DNA of 6,264 bases, from assembly GCA_022866645.1 (NCBI GenBank), contig JALHUQ010000258.1, positions 1 to 6,264 of the forward strand, in the 5' to 3' direction. This DNA comes from Woeseiaceae bacterium (GTDB lineage: Bacteria; Pseudomonadota; Gammaproteobacteria; Steroidobacterales; Woeseiaceae). Each line of letters begins with the position of its first letter. Positions within the stretch are counted from its first letter, which is position 1. Of the stretch, positions 1 to 6,264 are shown piece after piece. The position numbers were made by a program, and so were the translations under genes. The notes under the pieces were generated by a model. It ran no database searches. It saw nothing but the letters and a program-made list of their open reading frames with translations, and was not told the origin of the DNA.

Positions 1-724
1 CGATCCTGAGGCTGTCGAAGTCGTAACGATCGGAGGCGTTGCGCAAATGCTTGTCGAGAAACAGTCCCTGGATGCCGACGAAGTTGTCGTTGCGGCTTGT
101 GTCCTTGCTGGCGTCTGCTCGCAAAACGCCGGCTTCACCCAGTTCCACTCGTGTGAAATTGAAGACCGGCAGGAAGCGCAATTCATAGTCGGGTGGCTTG
201 AACAGGGTCTCGCCCTTGTAGAGCACCGTCTCGACCAGGACGTTTTGGGTGAAAGCGGTTTGCCCCGGATCACCGAAAATATCAAGCGCACCGGGTGCCG
301 GCGTATTGGCAGTCGCGACCGGTGTTGGCAAGCTGCGATCCTCGAAGGTCGAATCGGAAATGAGATTCAGTGCGAAGAACCAGTCATCGCCAAATGCTGG
401 GCGATCACCTTTCACGACGTTGTTGCCGTGGTAGGGGTCCCAGAGTCGCTCGGCATAACCGACCGCATTAACAATACGCCAGCGATCGGGTATCGCGGCG
501 AAATAGGGCAGCTCACCCCACACCGCGGGCGGCAGTCCGGTTTCGTCACAGCGATGCGCCTCGCGTGCTGGCTTGCCGGGCCGGCGTCGCAGTCGATCGA
601 AATACTCGATGCAGTCGGCGCGAATACCCGGCGCTTCGGCTTGCGCCATCGCCGGCGCAAGCAGCGTCACGAGCAGTGCGACGCAAAGAGGCCTATTTAT
701 TCTCGCAAACATTCTGTGTGTCAT
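1..724 (-). CDS. Exported protein, probable outer-membrane beta-barrel (3' end missing)
   Basis: The first 241 residues of a protein that runs off the left edge. A Sec signal peptide is clear: a basic n-region (MTHRMFARINR), a hydrophobic core around 14-24, and AMAQA as the likely cleavage region near residue 29. The mature part is rich in aromatic residues and Gly/Asp/Asn turns and contains alternating polar/hydrophobic strands (for example 112-123, 161-170, 180-194 and 213-224), as expected for an outer-membrane barrel. It also has the segments RLWDPYHGNNVVKGD (93-107) and YDFDSLRI (234-241). I do not recognise a named family. The ATG at 724 overlaps the preceding lipoprotein gene by 32 nt; the in-frame ATG at 712 would also leave a usable signal peptide, and neither has a good Shine-Dalgarno sequence. 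As last visible gene of the operon, it could form the outer-membrane partner of the electron-transfer proteins. Export is well supported; the barrel fold and role are inferred. Confidence 0.78.
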   Translation of the reverse strand, partial: MTHRMFARINRPLCVALLVTLLAPAMAQAEAPGIRADCIEYFDRLRRRPGKPAREAHRCDETGLPPAVWGELPYFAAIPDRWRIVNAVGYAERLWDPYHGNNVVKGDRPAFGDDWFFALNLISDSTFEDRSLPTPVATANTPAPGALDIFGDPGQTAFTQNVLVETVLYKGETLFKPPDYELRFLPVFNFTRVELGEAGVLRADASKDTSRNDNFVGIQGLFLDKHLRNASDRYDFDSLRI

Positions 725-2669
725 CGTTAAGGTATGGCGTCGCCGGGCAGTTGACGTAGCGCAACCGTGTTCCTTGCGGCACCAAAGTATCTGCTCGCAT
801 GTTCGTTGGCGCGTTGCCGAAGCTGCCTCCGGCTTGTGCGGCCTCGTGCACGCCGAGGAAGGCAATCATGTCGTCCTGGTCCACACCGTCGCCCGACACA
901 CCGATGCCACCGATGAGTTGTGAGCCGCGGTAAATCGGCACGCTGCCGGGGAAGATCTGCGTGCCGTTAGCCAGCGCCGGAACTACGCCAGCAAGAATAA
1001 AGTTGTTATCGAAACCATCGACGCCGGTGCAGTTCATCGGCACGTCAGCATTCAGGCCGGCAACGAATCCGACGTGCTGTACGAGGGCGTTGTAGACGAG
1101 ATCCAGTTGCAAGCCTGTGGAAAAGGGGCTCCATTGGCCCGGCGGTTTGCTGAATGGGCCGGGTGGATTGCCCGTAACGCCATCCGGAAAATGCGGACGT
1201 GACAGATTGCCGCCGGCGCGATCGGAGAAAGCGATCGCACCGTCAGTGAGGGCGGTCGGCAGCCCGAGGAATGTTTGTGCGTTTGCGACGTACTGCGACA
1301 AAAATTCTTTCCTGAGGACAACGAGGCCACCGTCCAGATAGGTTGCGGCCGGAACGCCACTTAAGGCAGCGGCGGCGGCAGCCGACGAAAAGAAACTGGC
1401 CGTGCGGGCTTTTTGCAAAGACACATCGATGCCGAATACTGGTGCGTCGCGTGAACGCACGATACCCAGTATCTCGCCGTTGGTATCGACGACCGAAATG
1501 GATACGCGCGCCTGGGATCCGGCCGGTTGACGAATCTGCGCCCGCGACCGGTTCGCTACCGTCAATGCCTGAGTCAATATTGATCGGACTTCTGCGGCCG
1601 TCAGCGCCATGGCGCCATCGGTACCGGCCAGGGGACGAAAGCGCTCGACGTTGACATTATCAACGAGCACGAAGGCATCGAGCCCCGCGTAATCCAGTGT
1701 GTCGGCTCGAATTCCCGAGGCGGGTTGTCCGAAAGCCACACCGGCACTGCTCGTTGCGGCCACATACCCCGGTACGGCGAGCAGTGCGCCGGCGACGTTG
1801 TTAATCGTGGCAAAGGCGGGAGCGCCATTCGGGTCGGCAAGAAGATCCGTTTCCGTCGCATCGGAAAATCGCAAGGTCCGACCATCGACGGCAATACGAT
1901 GTGCACGTCGATCATCGGGAGCCGCGAACCCGAAGGTCGCGGCCAGCGCGATCAGCTCGTCGTCATCCTGATCGGCGTTGGAGATATCCGCGTCGTAGGA
2001 ATACACGGCGTCACTTATGACACCAACAGCGCCGACAGGGGTTCCGCTTTTGTAGAGAGGAAAGCCGCCACTATCGGCAGCGAGGCCCAGCGGCGCGCGG
2101 TGCGGACCGGCATCCGGAACACCGCCCGTATAGCGAGTCACGAGATCGGAGCAGGGCAGCTGACTGAACTGCACGCCGAACAACGGTCCTGCGGGCTGCA
2201 GATTGTCCTCGGGATTGAAATGGTCTTGCACGATCTGGCTTGCCGTCCGCGTGCTGAACGCGTTGCCTTCCGTTGACAGGTAGGCGGCGGTCAGCGCCTT
2301 GCTGATCGCGGCCATGCCGTCCGGAATGATAGTCACACCTTCGAGACCACCGTCGATGTTAGCGCCGGGCGACGTAATCGTGATGGCTGACGCAGCGGCG
2401 TTCATCCGAAAAACAGCCAGTACATTGCCAACGCGATCAACCACCGCGATCGTGCCGTTGACGCCGCGCGTCTGTGCCTCGTTAACGGCGCGGGCAATAA
2501 CGCCCTCCACATCCGCAACACTGAGTTGTGTCGGCGTATTGGCGCAAGACCCATCACAACCGGCGGCCGGCGTGTTGTTATCGGTATCGTTGGATTGCGG
2601 CCTGGAGCCGCCGCCGCACGCAGACGTGACCAGCAAAATCGCGGTCAGGCTTAGCGTGCGCAGGATCAC
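693..2669 (-). CDS. Lipoprotein with two GlcG/HbpS-like domains
   Basis: A predicted 658-residue lipoprotein. I chose GTG at 2669 because it overlaps the upstream stop (GTGA), has AAGGA 9 nt upstream, and gives a compact lipoprotein signal (MILRTLSLTAILLVTSAC) with C18 as the lipidated residue followed by GGGS. Starting at the TTG at 2717 would add 16 poorly fitting residues. Two copies of the GlcG/HbpS fold (formerly DUF336) are visible. The first is at about 49-250, with a TIAVVDRVGNVLAVFR strand pair and PLYKSGTPVGAVGVISD. The second is at about 356-612, with ISVVDTNGEILGIVR and PIYRGSQLIGGIGVSGDGVDQDD. Each is followed by a RADTL tag (321-325 and 625-629). Both contain long insertions compared with the usual domain of about 140 residues. 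Six further Cys (38, 42, 173, 547, 641, 655) could form disulfides. Some family members bind heme (HbpS), so heme handling or sensing beside the cytochrome is plausible but unproven here. The C-terminus overlaps the next gene by 32 nt. Confidence 0.88.
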   Translation of the reverse strand: MILRTLSLTAILLVTSACGGGSRPQSNDTDNNTPAAGCDGSCANTPTQLSVADVEGVIARAVNEAQTRGVNGTIAVVDRVGNVLAVFRMNAAASAITITSPGANIDGGLEGVTIIPDGMAAISKALTAAYLSTEGNAFSTRTASQIVQDHFNPEDNLQPAGPLFGVQFSQLPCSDLVTRYTGGVPDAGPHRAPLGLAADSGGFPLYKSGTPVGAVGVISDAVYSYDADISNADQDDDELIALAATFGFAAPDDRRAHRIAVDGRTLRFSDATETDLLADPNGAPAFATINNVAGALLAVPGYVAATSSAGVAFGQPASGIRADTLDYAGLDAFVLVDNVNVERFRPLAGTDGAMALTAAEVRSILTQALTVANRSRAQIRQPAGSQARVSISVVDTNGEILGIVRSRDAPVFGIDVSLQKARTASFFSSAAAAAALSGVPAATYLDGGLVVLRKEFLSQYVANAQTFLGLPTALTDGAIAFSDRAGGNLSRPHFPDGVTGNPPGPFSKPPGQWSPFSTGLQLDLVYNALVQHVGFVAGLNADVPMNCTGVDGFDNNFILAGVVPALANGTQIFPGSVPIYRGSQLIGGIGVSGDGVDQDDMIAFLGVHEAAQAGGSFGNAPTNMRADTLVPQGTRLRYVNCPATPYLNDDTQNVCENK

Positions 2670-4270
2670 GGATACTGGTCCTTCGATTCGAAATGGAAGT
2701 CGTGGCACATCACGCAAGTGCTTGGGATTTGTGTTGGGCTATTGCGCGTGGCTGCGCCGCTGCCATGACAATCTCTGCAAACGCCGATATCCGGTATCAG
2801 CACGTCGCTCGAAACGGTCGACTGCGCCGCACCGTGGCAGCTATCACAACCATTCTTATCGGTGTCGTGCGACGCATGCGAAAAGACCGTGTGCGGAAAA
2901 AACTGCGCCGTGAGTTGCACGGCTTCGACCTGCCAGGGTACGTCGCCGTCTGTTTTCGTCACGGTGTGGCAATTTACGCACGCCCGGCGTTCGAACAGAT
3001 CCTCCGCAACTTTCAGTGCTTCGGTTCGAGCTTCCGCGGCAACACGATCGCGATCGGCTCGCGACAGGCGTTGCCCGGGTCGCCGCAGGCGCTGGGTGTC
3101 CGCCGCAGAATCCGAGCCCAGCAATCGGGCGCTGTAGTATTCGATCAGCGCCTGAACAACGGCGTCGGCATCACCGTGAGGCACGGTGCGTGTTGGGTCG
3201 TCCGGGTCAAACGCCAGTGTGTGGCAATCGCTGCAATGTTCATCCATGGATATCGGCTGCATGCGAGCACCACCGGGATCCGGTGTATGGCATTGCGCGC
3301 ACTCGATAACGCGCGTGCCGTCCGGCGTGACGATCCCGTCTGGATCCAGGTGCACCTTGTGGTTGAAGATGAGGTTGGAATGATCCGCGTCGGCAGACTC
3401 CAGAAGTGGCAGGTGATCGACCTGCCAGTCGGTCGTGCCGTTTTCCTGTTTCACGGGCCGCTTCAGGCTGACCTTGAAATCCGGATGGTCGTCGAGGAAG
3501 TCGGCTGCGTTTTGCAGATCGACGCTGGAGGGCAGATCGGCGTGGCATCCGGCACACAGATCCTGATGCTGGTTGACGAGCTGTGGCGGCTCGTTGTGCT
3601 CCAGGTGGCACGCGGCACAGCGTGTCTCGCCCAACACCGGGTGTTGAGTCCCGGTCGTGTGCCGCCGCACCGTATGGCACTCAACGCAGGCGTCGTCCGG
3701 CACGCGTTTGAATAGCGTGGTGTGGCAGCTTTCGCACTCGCTGGCAATCGCCGCGTGGACACTGTTGACCGGTCCGGCCAACAGGAAGTCGTGCATCAGG
3801 AAGACAGGAAGCACAAAAGCGAAGATCAGTACCAACGCAAGCAGCGACCATGCCAGTTTACGTTTGCTCCAACCACCGATGCTGCTGGTGGGTGCACTCC
3901 AGCGCGACACCCGATGTTCGACTTTGGCGTCTTCGCGAAGCTCAAAGCTGATCGCGAAAGCGTAGCCGTCCGGCGCGTCGATGACGCGAATGACGTTCGC
4001 GCCAACTTCGATGACGTCACCGACTTTGAGTTTGGCATTGCGCTCCGACTTTCCGTTCACGGTAACGCCAGCCATGGCCGTCGTCGTGATCTGCGCCACT
4101 CCGCCTTTCAATTCGATCACGGCATGCTGTAGTCGGGCTCTGCGATCTTTCAGGTGCAACACCTGATCCGTTGAGCGGCCGATGGTAATCGCGGGCGCAT
4201 CGACCGGGCGGTCATGGTATTCAACGCCGCCTGCCGCCGTCTTGCTGATAAAACGAATCAGATACGACAT
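2666..4270 (-). CDS. Membrane-anchored decaheme cytochrome c with N-terminal FHA-like domain
   Basis: A 534-residue electron-transfer protein. Residues about 5-100 resemble a forkhead-associated (FHA) beta-sandwich: an ITIGRS motif at 28-33, QHA at 48-50 and VNGK at 71-74 followed by a KVGDVIEVG strand. Basic residues (SKRK, 135-138) precede one transmembrane helix at about 139-159, so the FHA part faces the cytoplasm and the remainder the periplasm. Ten CXXCH heme c motifs start at residues 179, 195, 218, 239, 324, 346, 431, 475, 498 and 519. Two FxHxxH motifs (302-307 and 463-467) resemble those providing distal heme ligands in cytochrome c3/NapC-type proteins. Hemes 1-4 form one cluster, followed by groups after spacers at about 245-320 and 352-430. 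The ATG is 4 nt past the upstream stop, and the terminal TGA overlaps the GTG of the next gene. It probably takes electrons from the adjacent cytochrome b. It does not look like MtrA, which lacks an FHA domain; the exact partner is unknown. Confidence 0.93.
   Translation of the reverse strand: MSYLIRFISKTAAGGVEYHDRPVDAPAITIGRSTDQVLHLKDRRARLQHAVIELKGGVAQITTTAMAGVTVNGKSERNAKLKVGDVIEVGANVIRVIDAPDGYAFAISFELREDAKVEHRVSRWSAPTSSIGGWSKRKLAWSLLALVLIFAFVLPVFLMHDFLLAGPVNSVHAAIASECESCHTTLFKRVPDDACVECHTVRRHTTGTQHPVLGETRCAACHLEHNEPPQLVNQHQDLCAGCHADLPSSVDLQNAADFLDDHPDFKVSLKRPVKQENGTTDWQVDHLPLLESADADHSNLIFNHKVHLDPDGIVTPDGTRVIECAQCHTPDPGGARMQPISMDEHCSDCHTLAFDPDDPTRTVPHGDADAVVQALIEYYSARLLGSDSAADTQRLRRPGQRLSRADRDRVAAEARTEALKVAEDLFERRACVNCHTVTKTDGDVPWQVEAVQLTAQFFPHTVFSHASHDTDKNGCDSCHGAAQSTVSSDVLIPDIGVCRDCHGSGAATRNSPTQIPSTCVMCHDFHFESKDQYP
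2679..2683 (-). promoter_or_regulatory. Ribosome binding site for the GlcG/HbpS-like lipoprotein gene
   Basis: On the minus strand AAGGA lies 9 nt before the GTG at 2669, inside the last codons of the decaheme cytochrome gene. It is the clearest Shine-Dalgarno match at any junction in the window and supports the GTG over the in-frame TTG at 2717. Confidence 0.6.
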
Positions 4271-4274
4271 GCCA

Positions 4275-5144
4275 TCACCAGTACAGAAACACAGTAACGA
4301 TATGGGCCACGAGCGCCATGAGCAGCGCCGCAGTCAAAGGAACGTGCACGTACAGCCAGGTCTCGATGCCCGCCTGCAGTTTCAGGTCTTTGCCTATCTG
4401 TCGCAGCAGCTGACGTTTGCTCCGCAACAGGGCAGACAGTTCTGCAATTTTCGGAGCCGTGTCCGCATCCGCCCGGGATTGTTGCCCGGCGAGCCAATCC
4501 ATCGCCGCCTCTTGCCCCGGATTCAGGACTGTTTCCGCTGCATGGGGTAATTGAATACGCGATCGATCCTCGTTGCGCAGGCGTTGCCACAAGGTGCTGC
4601 CGAGTTCAGTACGTTGAATTCCGCTCAAGACGAATTCCCGATATTCCGCTGGCAGCTTCTCAGCAACGCGCCGACTGCGGCGATCGATGTCATCGAGTTG
4701 ATCGAGTAAGCCGGAGCGACTCGCACCGTCGCGGTTCTCGCTGAGCTTTTCGGGATACTTCATATAGATGTATACGCCGTAGAGTCCGCTGATGATGACG
4801 AGTGACATGACGGCGAAGGCCAGCGTATGCACGTTCCAGCCGACTTGAAATCCGGCGTGCAGCAACACGATGACTGGCAGCGCCAGACCGAAATAGACGT
4901 GCGCGGACAGCCACCCTTGCAAAGTTCCCGCCCTCGACTTGTAACGTCGTTTGCGTATCCCGAACCAGGTTAGCCAGACGATCATGAGTGCCGCCAGCGT
5001 GCCCAGCGTGTAACCGAGTACGGTGCCACCGTTGGGCGGCTCCTGCGGGTCGTGCAACCAGTAAGCCAGCAGCGACAGGAATGTCAGCGCCAACGCGGCC
5101 CAGAGATAACGGCGTTTTCGAAACGCGAGTATCGATGTGTGCAT
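4275..5144 (-). CDS. Five-helix membrane protein, probable di-heme cytochrome b subunit
   Basis: A 289-residue inner-membrane protein that probably carries electrons across the membrane on two b-type hemes. Hydrophobic segments lie at about 13-30, 43-63, 78-98, 105-127 and 262-288. Basic stretches at 8-12 and 64-71 indicate a cytoplasmic N-terminus. Helix 3 carries H82 and H96, and helix 5 carries H267 and H281. Both pairs are 14 residues apart, the spacing that in ferric-reductase-like and other cytochromes b binds one heme on each side of the membrane. A hydrophilic, highly charged, mainly helical insert (about 128-258) separates helices 4 and 5 and should be cytoplasmic; it could dock the Fe-S protein. 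The ATG starts 1 nt after the upstream stop (TGAGATG), with no strong Shine-Dalgarno sequence, so coupling is likely. I cannot assign a named family. Alternatives are a quinol-reactive cytochrome b or a structural anchor. The heme assignment is inferred from His geometry. Confidence 0.85.
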   Translation of the reverse strand: MHTSILAFRKRRYLWAALALTFLSLLAYWLHDPQEPPNGGTVLGYTLGTLAALMIVWLTWFGIRKRRYKSRAGTLQGWLSAHVYFGLALPVIVLLHAGFQVGWNVHTLAFAVMSLVIISGLYGVYIYMKYPEKLSENRDGASRSGLLDQLDDIDRRSRRVAEKLPAEYREFVLSGIQRTELGSTLWQRLRNEDRSRIQLPHAAETVLNPGQEAAMDWLAGQQSRADADTAPKIAELSALLRSKRQLLRQIGKDLKLQAGIETWLYVHVPLTAALLMALVAHIVTVFLYW

Positions 5145-5145
5145 C

Positions 5146-6264
5146 TCAGTTCGCCCGCTTGGTCAGGGTGACAAACTCGGATGGACTCATACGCAGTGCA
5201 GCACCGGTTGGGCACGCACGCACACAAGCCGGGCCTCCCGACAGGTCTTTGCACATGTCGCACTTGACCGCTTTCTTGATCGCGTCCGGGCCACTGGCTG
5301 TCCGGCGTTCACCAGGTGCCGCACCCTTGCCCGTCAACAACCAGCTGAACAAACTGGGTGCTTCTTCTTTGGGACTGGCCATTTGTATTACGCCGTACGG
5401 GCAGTTGCGTTCGCAGTTGCCGCAGCCGATGCAGCTGTCTTCGATATAGACCTCGCCATTCGGCGCCCGCCGAATCGCGTCGGGCGGGCAGTCCTTCATG
5501 CAGTGCGGGTCTTCGCAATGTCGACAAGACGTCGGCACGTGCACTTGTGCATACGACGGCCCGGCTGCGCGGTCCAGCCTCGATGTGCCATCGTGCGTTT
5601 CGGCACAGGCCTTTTCGCAGTTGTCACAACCGATGCACAGGGACTCGTCAATCAGCAAGACATCCGTTGCCTCGCCGAGGCCTTGTTGCATGAGGAAAGA
5701 AATCAGGTCGCCAGCGTCCGGGGCAGCCTCCATGCGCAGGTTTTCGCTGATACGCTCCTTCACCTTATTCTGTATACGCCCACGCAGCCCGGTGTTGCGC
5801 AGCAACATCGTCTGAAAAACGTCGGCGCGCAGAAAAACGGATTCCGTAGCGACCGTCGCTGTCACCGTTGCGGAGCGGCGGGTTTCGCCGACGAGACCCA
5901 TTTCGCCGACGTAGTTGCCGGCAGCAACATACGTTGTGACGATATCTCGGTCGCCGATGTGGCGCGAAACTGAAACCGAACCGTTGCGAATCAGGTGCAG
6001 CCCGTCGGCCTGATCGCCTTCGCGGAACAAGACCTCGCCTGCGCGAAAAGAAACGAGTTCGGCGGTTTCGGCAACAGCCTCGAGTTCACCTTGCGGGGCG
6101 TCCGGCACGAGGTCGGCGCGCAAGGTGCGAATAATAAAGTGCTGGTCGATGACCTTACGCACGGGCTCATAGCTGTTCATCAGCTTGATCATTTCGCGCC
6201 GCGGAGTTTCCAGCACGACGCAGTCCGTTGATGCGCGAACTGTTGCCGATCGACGTCGACCCGA
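5146..6264 (-). CDS. Cyclic-nucleotide-binding / four-cluster [4Fe-4S] ferredoxin fusion protein (5' end missing)
   Basis: This is probably the cytoplasmic electron-entry subunit of the operon. The frame stays open to the right edge, so 372 C-terminal residues are visible and the true start lies outside the window. Residues 1-30 (RRRSATVRA, then DCVVLETPR) look like the end of a CNB domain. A complete second CNB domain follows at about 63-166, with a phosphate-binding cassette of the GE(M)GL...RRSATV type that keeps the Glu and Arg used to hold cyclic nucleotides in CAP and PKA. Four cysteine motifs then occur: 210/213/216/220, 247/250/255/259, 278/281/284/288 and 335/338/347/351. This is the sixteen-Cys pattern of DmsB/NrfC-type subunits carrying four [4Fe-4S] clusters. 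There is no C-terminal helix-turn-helix, so it is not a CRP/FNR transcription factor. The GTG at 6216 could act as a start but would cut the first CNB domain. The stop TGA lies 1 nt before the next ATG. Domain calls are firm; ligand and redox partner are inferred. Confidence 0.9.
   Translation of the reverse strand, partial: SGRRRSATVRASTDCVVLETPRREMIKLMNSYEPVRKVIDQHFIIRTLRADLVPDAPQGELEAVAETAELVSFRAGEVLFREGDQADGLHLIRNGSVSVSRHIGDRDIVTTYVAAGNYVGEMGLVGETRRSATVTATVATESVFLRADVFQTMLLRNTGLRGRIQNKVKERISENLRMEAAPDAGDLISFLMQQGLGEATDVLLIDESLCIGCDNCEKACAETHDGTSRLDRAAGPSYAQVHVPTSCRHCEDPHCMKDCPPDAIRRAPNGEVYIEDSCIGCGNCERNCPYGVIQMASPKEEAPSLFSWLLTGKGAAPGERRTASGPDAIKKAVKCDMCKDLSGGPACVRACPTGAALRMSPSEFVTLTKRAN

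Noticed and set aside
412..660. Minus-strand open frame of 82 codons inside the exported-protein gene
   Set aside because: It is in a different frame from the 241-residue reading that has a clean signal peptide and runs to the edge; the short frame is Arg/Pro/Ser-rich shadow sequence.
47..730. Plus-strand open frame of 227 codons
   Set aside because: It lies antisense to the exported-protein gene, has no recognisable domain, signal or ribosome binding site, and is explained by high GC and codon bias on the other strand.
2670..2717. N-terminal extension of the lipoprotein from TTG at 2717
   Set aside because: It would put 16 residues with charged and Pro codons before a complete lipoprotein signal, and the GTG at 2669 has a better ribosome binding site and a classic stop/start overlap.
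3046..3057. Perfect 12-bp palindrome CGATCGCGATCG
   Set aside because: It sits inside the cytochrome gene and encodes the Arg/Asp run around residues 404-408; a lone palindrome of this simple type within coding sequence is not evidence of a binding site.
2693..3715. Plus-strand open frame of 340 codons
   Set aside because: It is antisense to the decaheme cytochrome, whose ten CXXCH motifs prove the minus-strand reading; the plus-strand translation shows no family features.
5137..5973. Plus-strand open frame of 278 codons
   Set aside because: It is antisense to the Fe-S/CNB protein, whose sixteen ordered Cys establish the coding strand.
5767..6093. CRP/FNR-type transcription regulator reading of the CNB domain
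   Set aside because: The domain is followed by four ferredoxin motifs and not by a helix-turn-helix, so a DNA-binding regulator is not supported.

Overview
The window reads as one densely packed block of five genes, all on the minus strand, with essentially no non-coding sequence. The GC content (high fifties by eye), the lipoprotein and Sec signals and the inferred outer-membrane product suggest a Gram-negative bacterium. A marine or sediment gammaproteobacterium with a respiratory multiheme-cytochrome repertoire is my guess; no rRNA or marker gene here can confirm it.

In transcription order (right to left): (1) an iron-sulfur protein (5146-6264, 5' end off the right edge) with the end of one cyclic-nucleotide-binding (CNB) domain, a complete second CNB domain, and four cysteine motifs for four [4Fe-4S] clusters; (2) a five-helix membrane protein (4275-5144) with two His/His pairs placed like the ligands of two stacked b-type hemes; (3) a membrane-anchored decaheme cytochrome c with a cytoplasmic FHA-like domain (2666-4270); (4) a lipoprotein with two GlcG/HbpS-like domains (693-2669); (5) the N-terminal 241 residues of an exported, probably outer-membrane beta-barrel protein (1-724, 3' end off the left edge).

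The junctions are 1 nt, 4 nt, a 4-nt GTGA overlap and a 32-nt overlap, so this is almost certainly one operon with translational coupling. Its promoter must lie beyond the right edge. I saw no terminator, RNA gene, mobile element, CRISPR or long repeat.

Read together, the parts look like an electron-transfer chain crossing the cell envelope: cytoplasmic Fe-S clusters, two hemes b through the inner membrane, ten periplasmic hemes c, a possible heme-binding lipoprotein and a possible outer-membrane partner. The unusual point is that two of the electron carriers are fused to signalling-type domains: CNB on the Fe-S protein and FHA on the cytochrome. This suggests a respiratory or electron-export module gated by a ligand or by protein interaction. 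The architecture is read from the sequence; the electron path and gating are inference.
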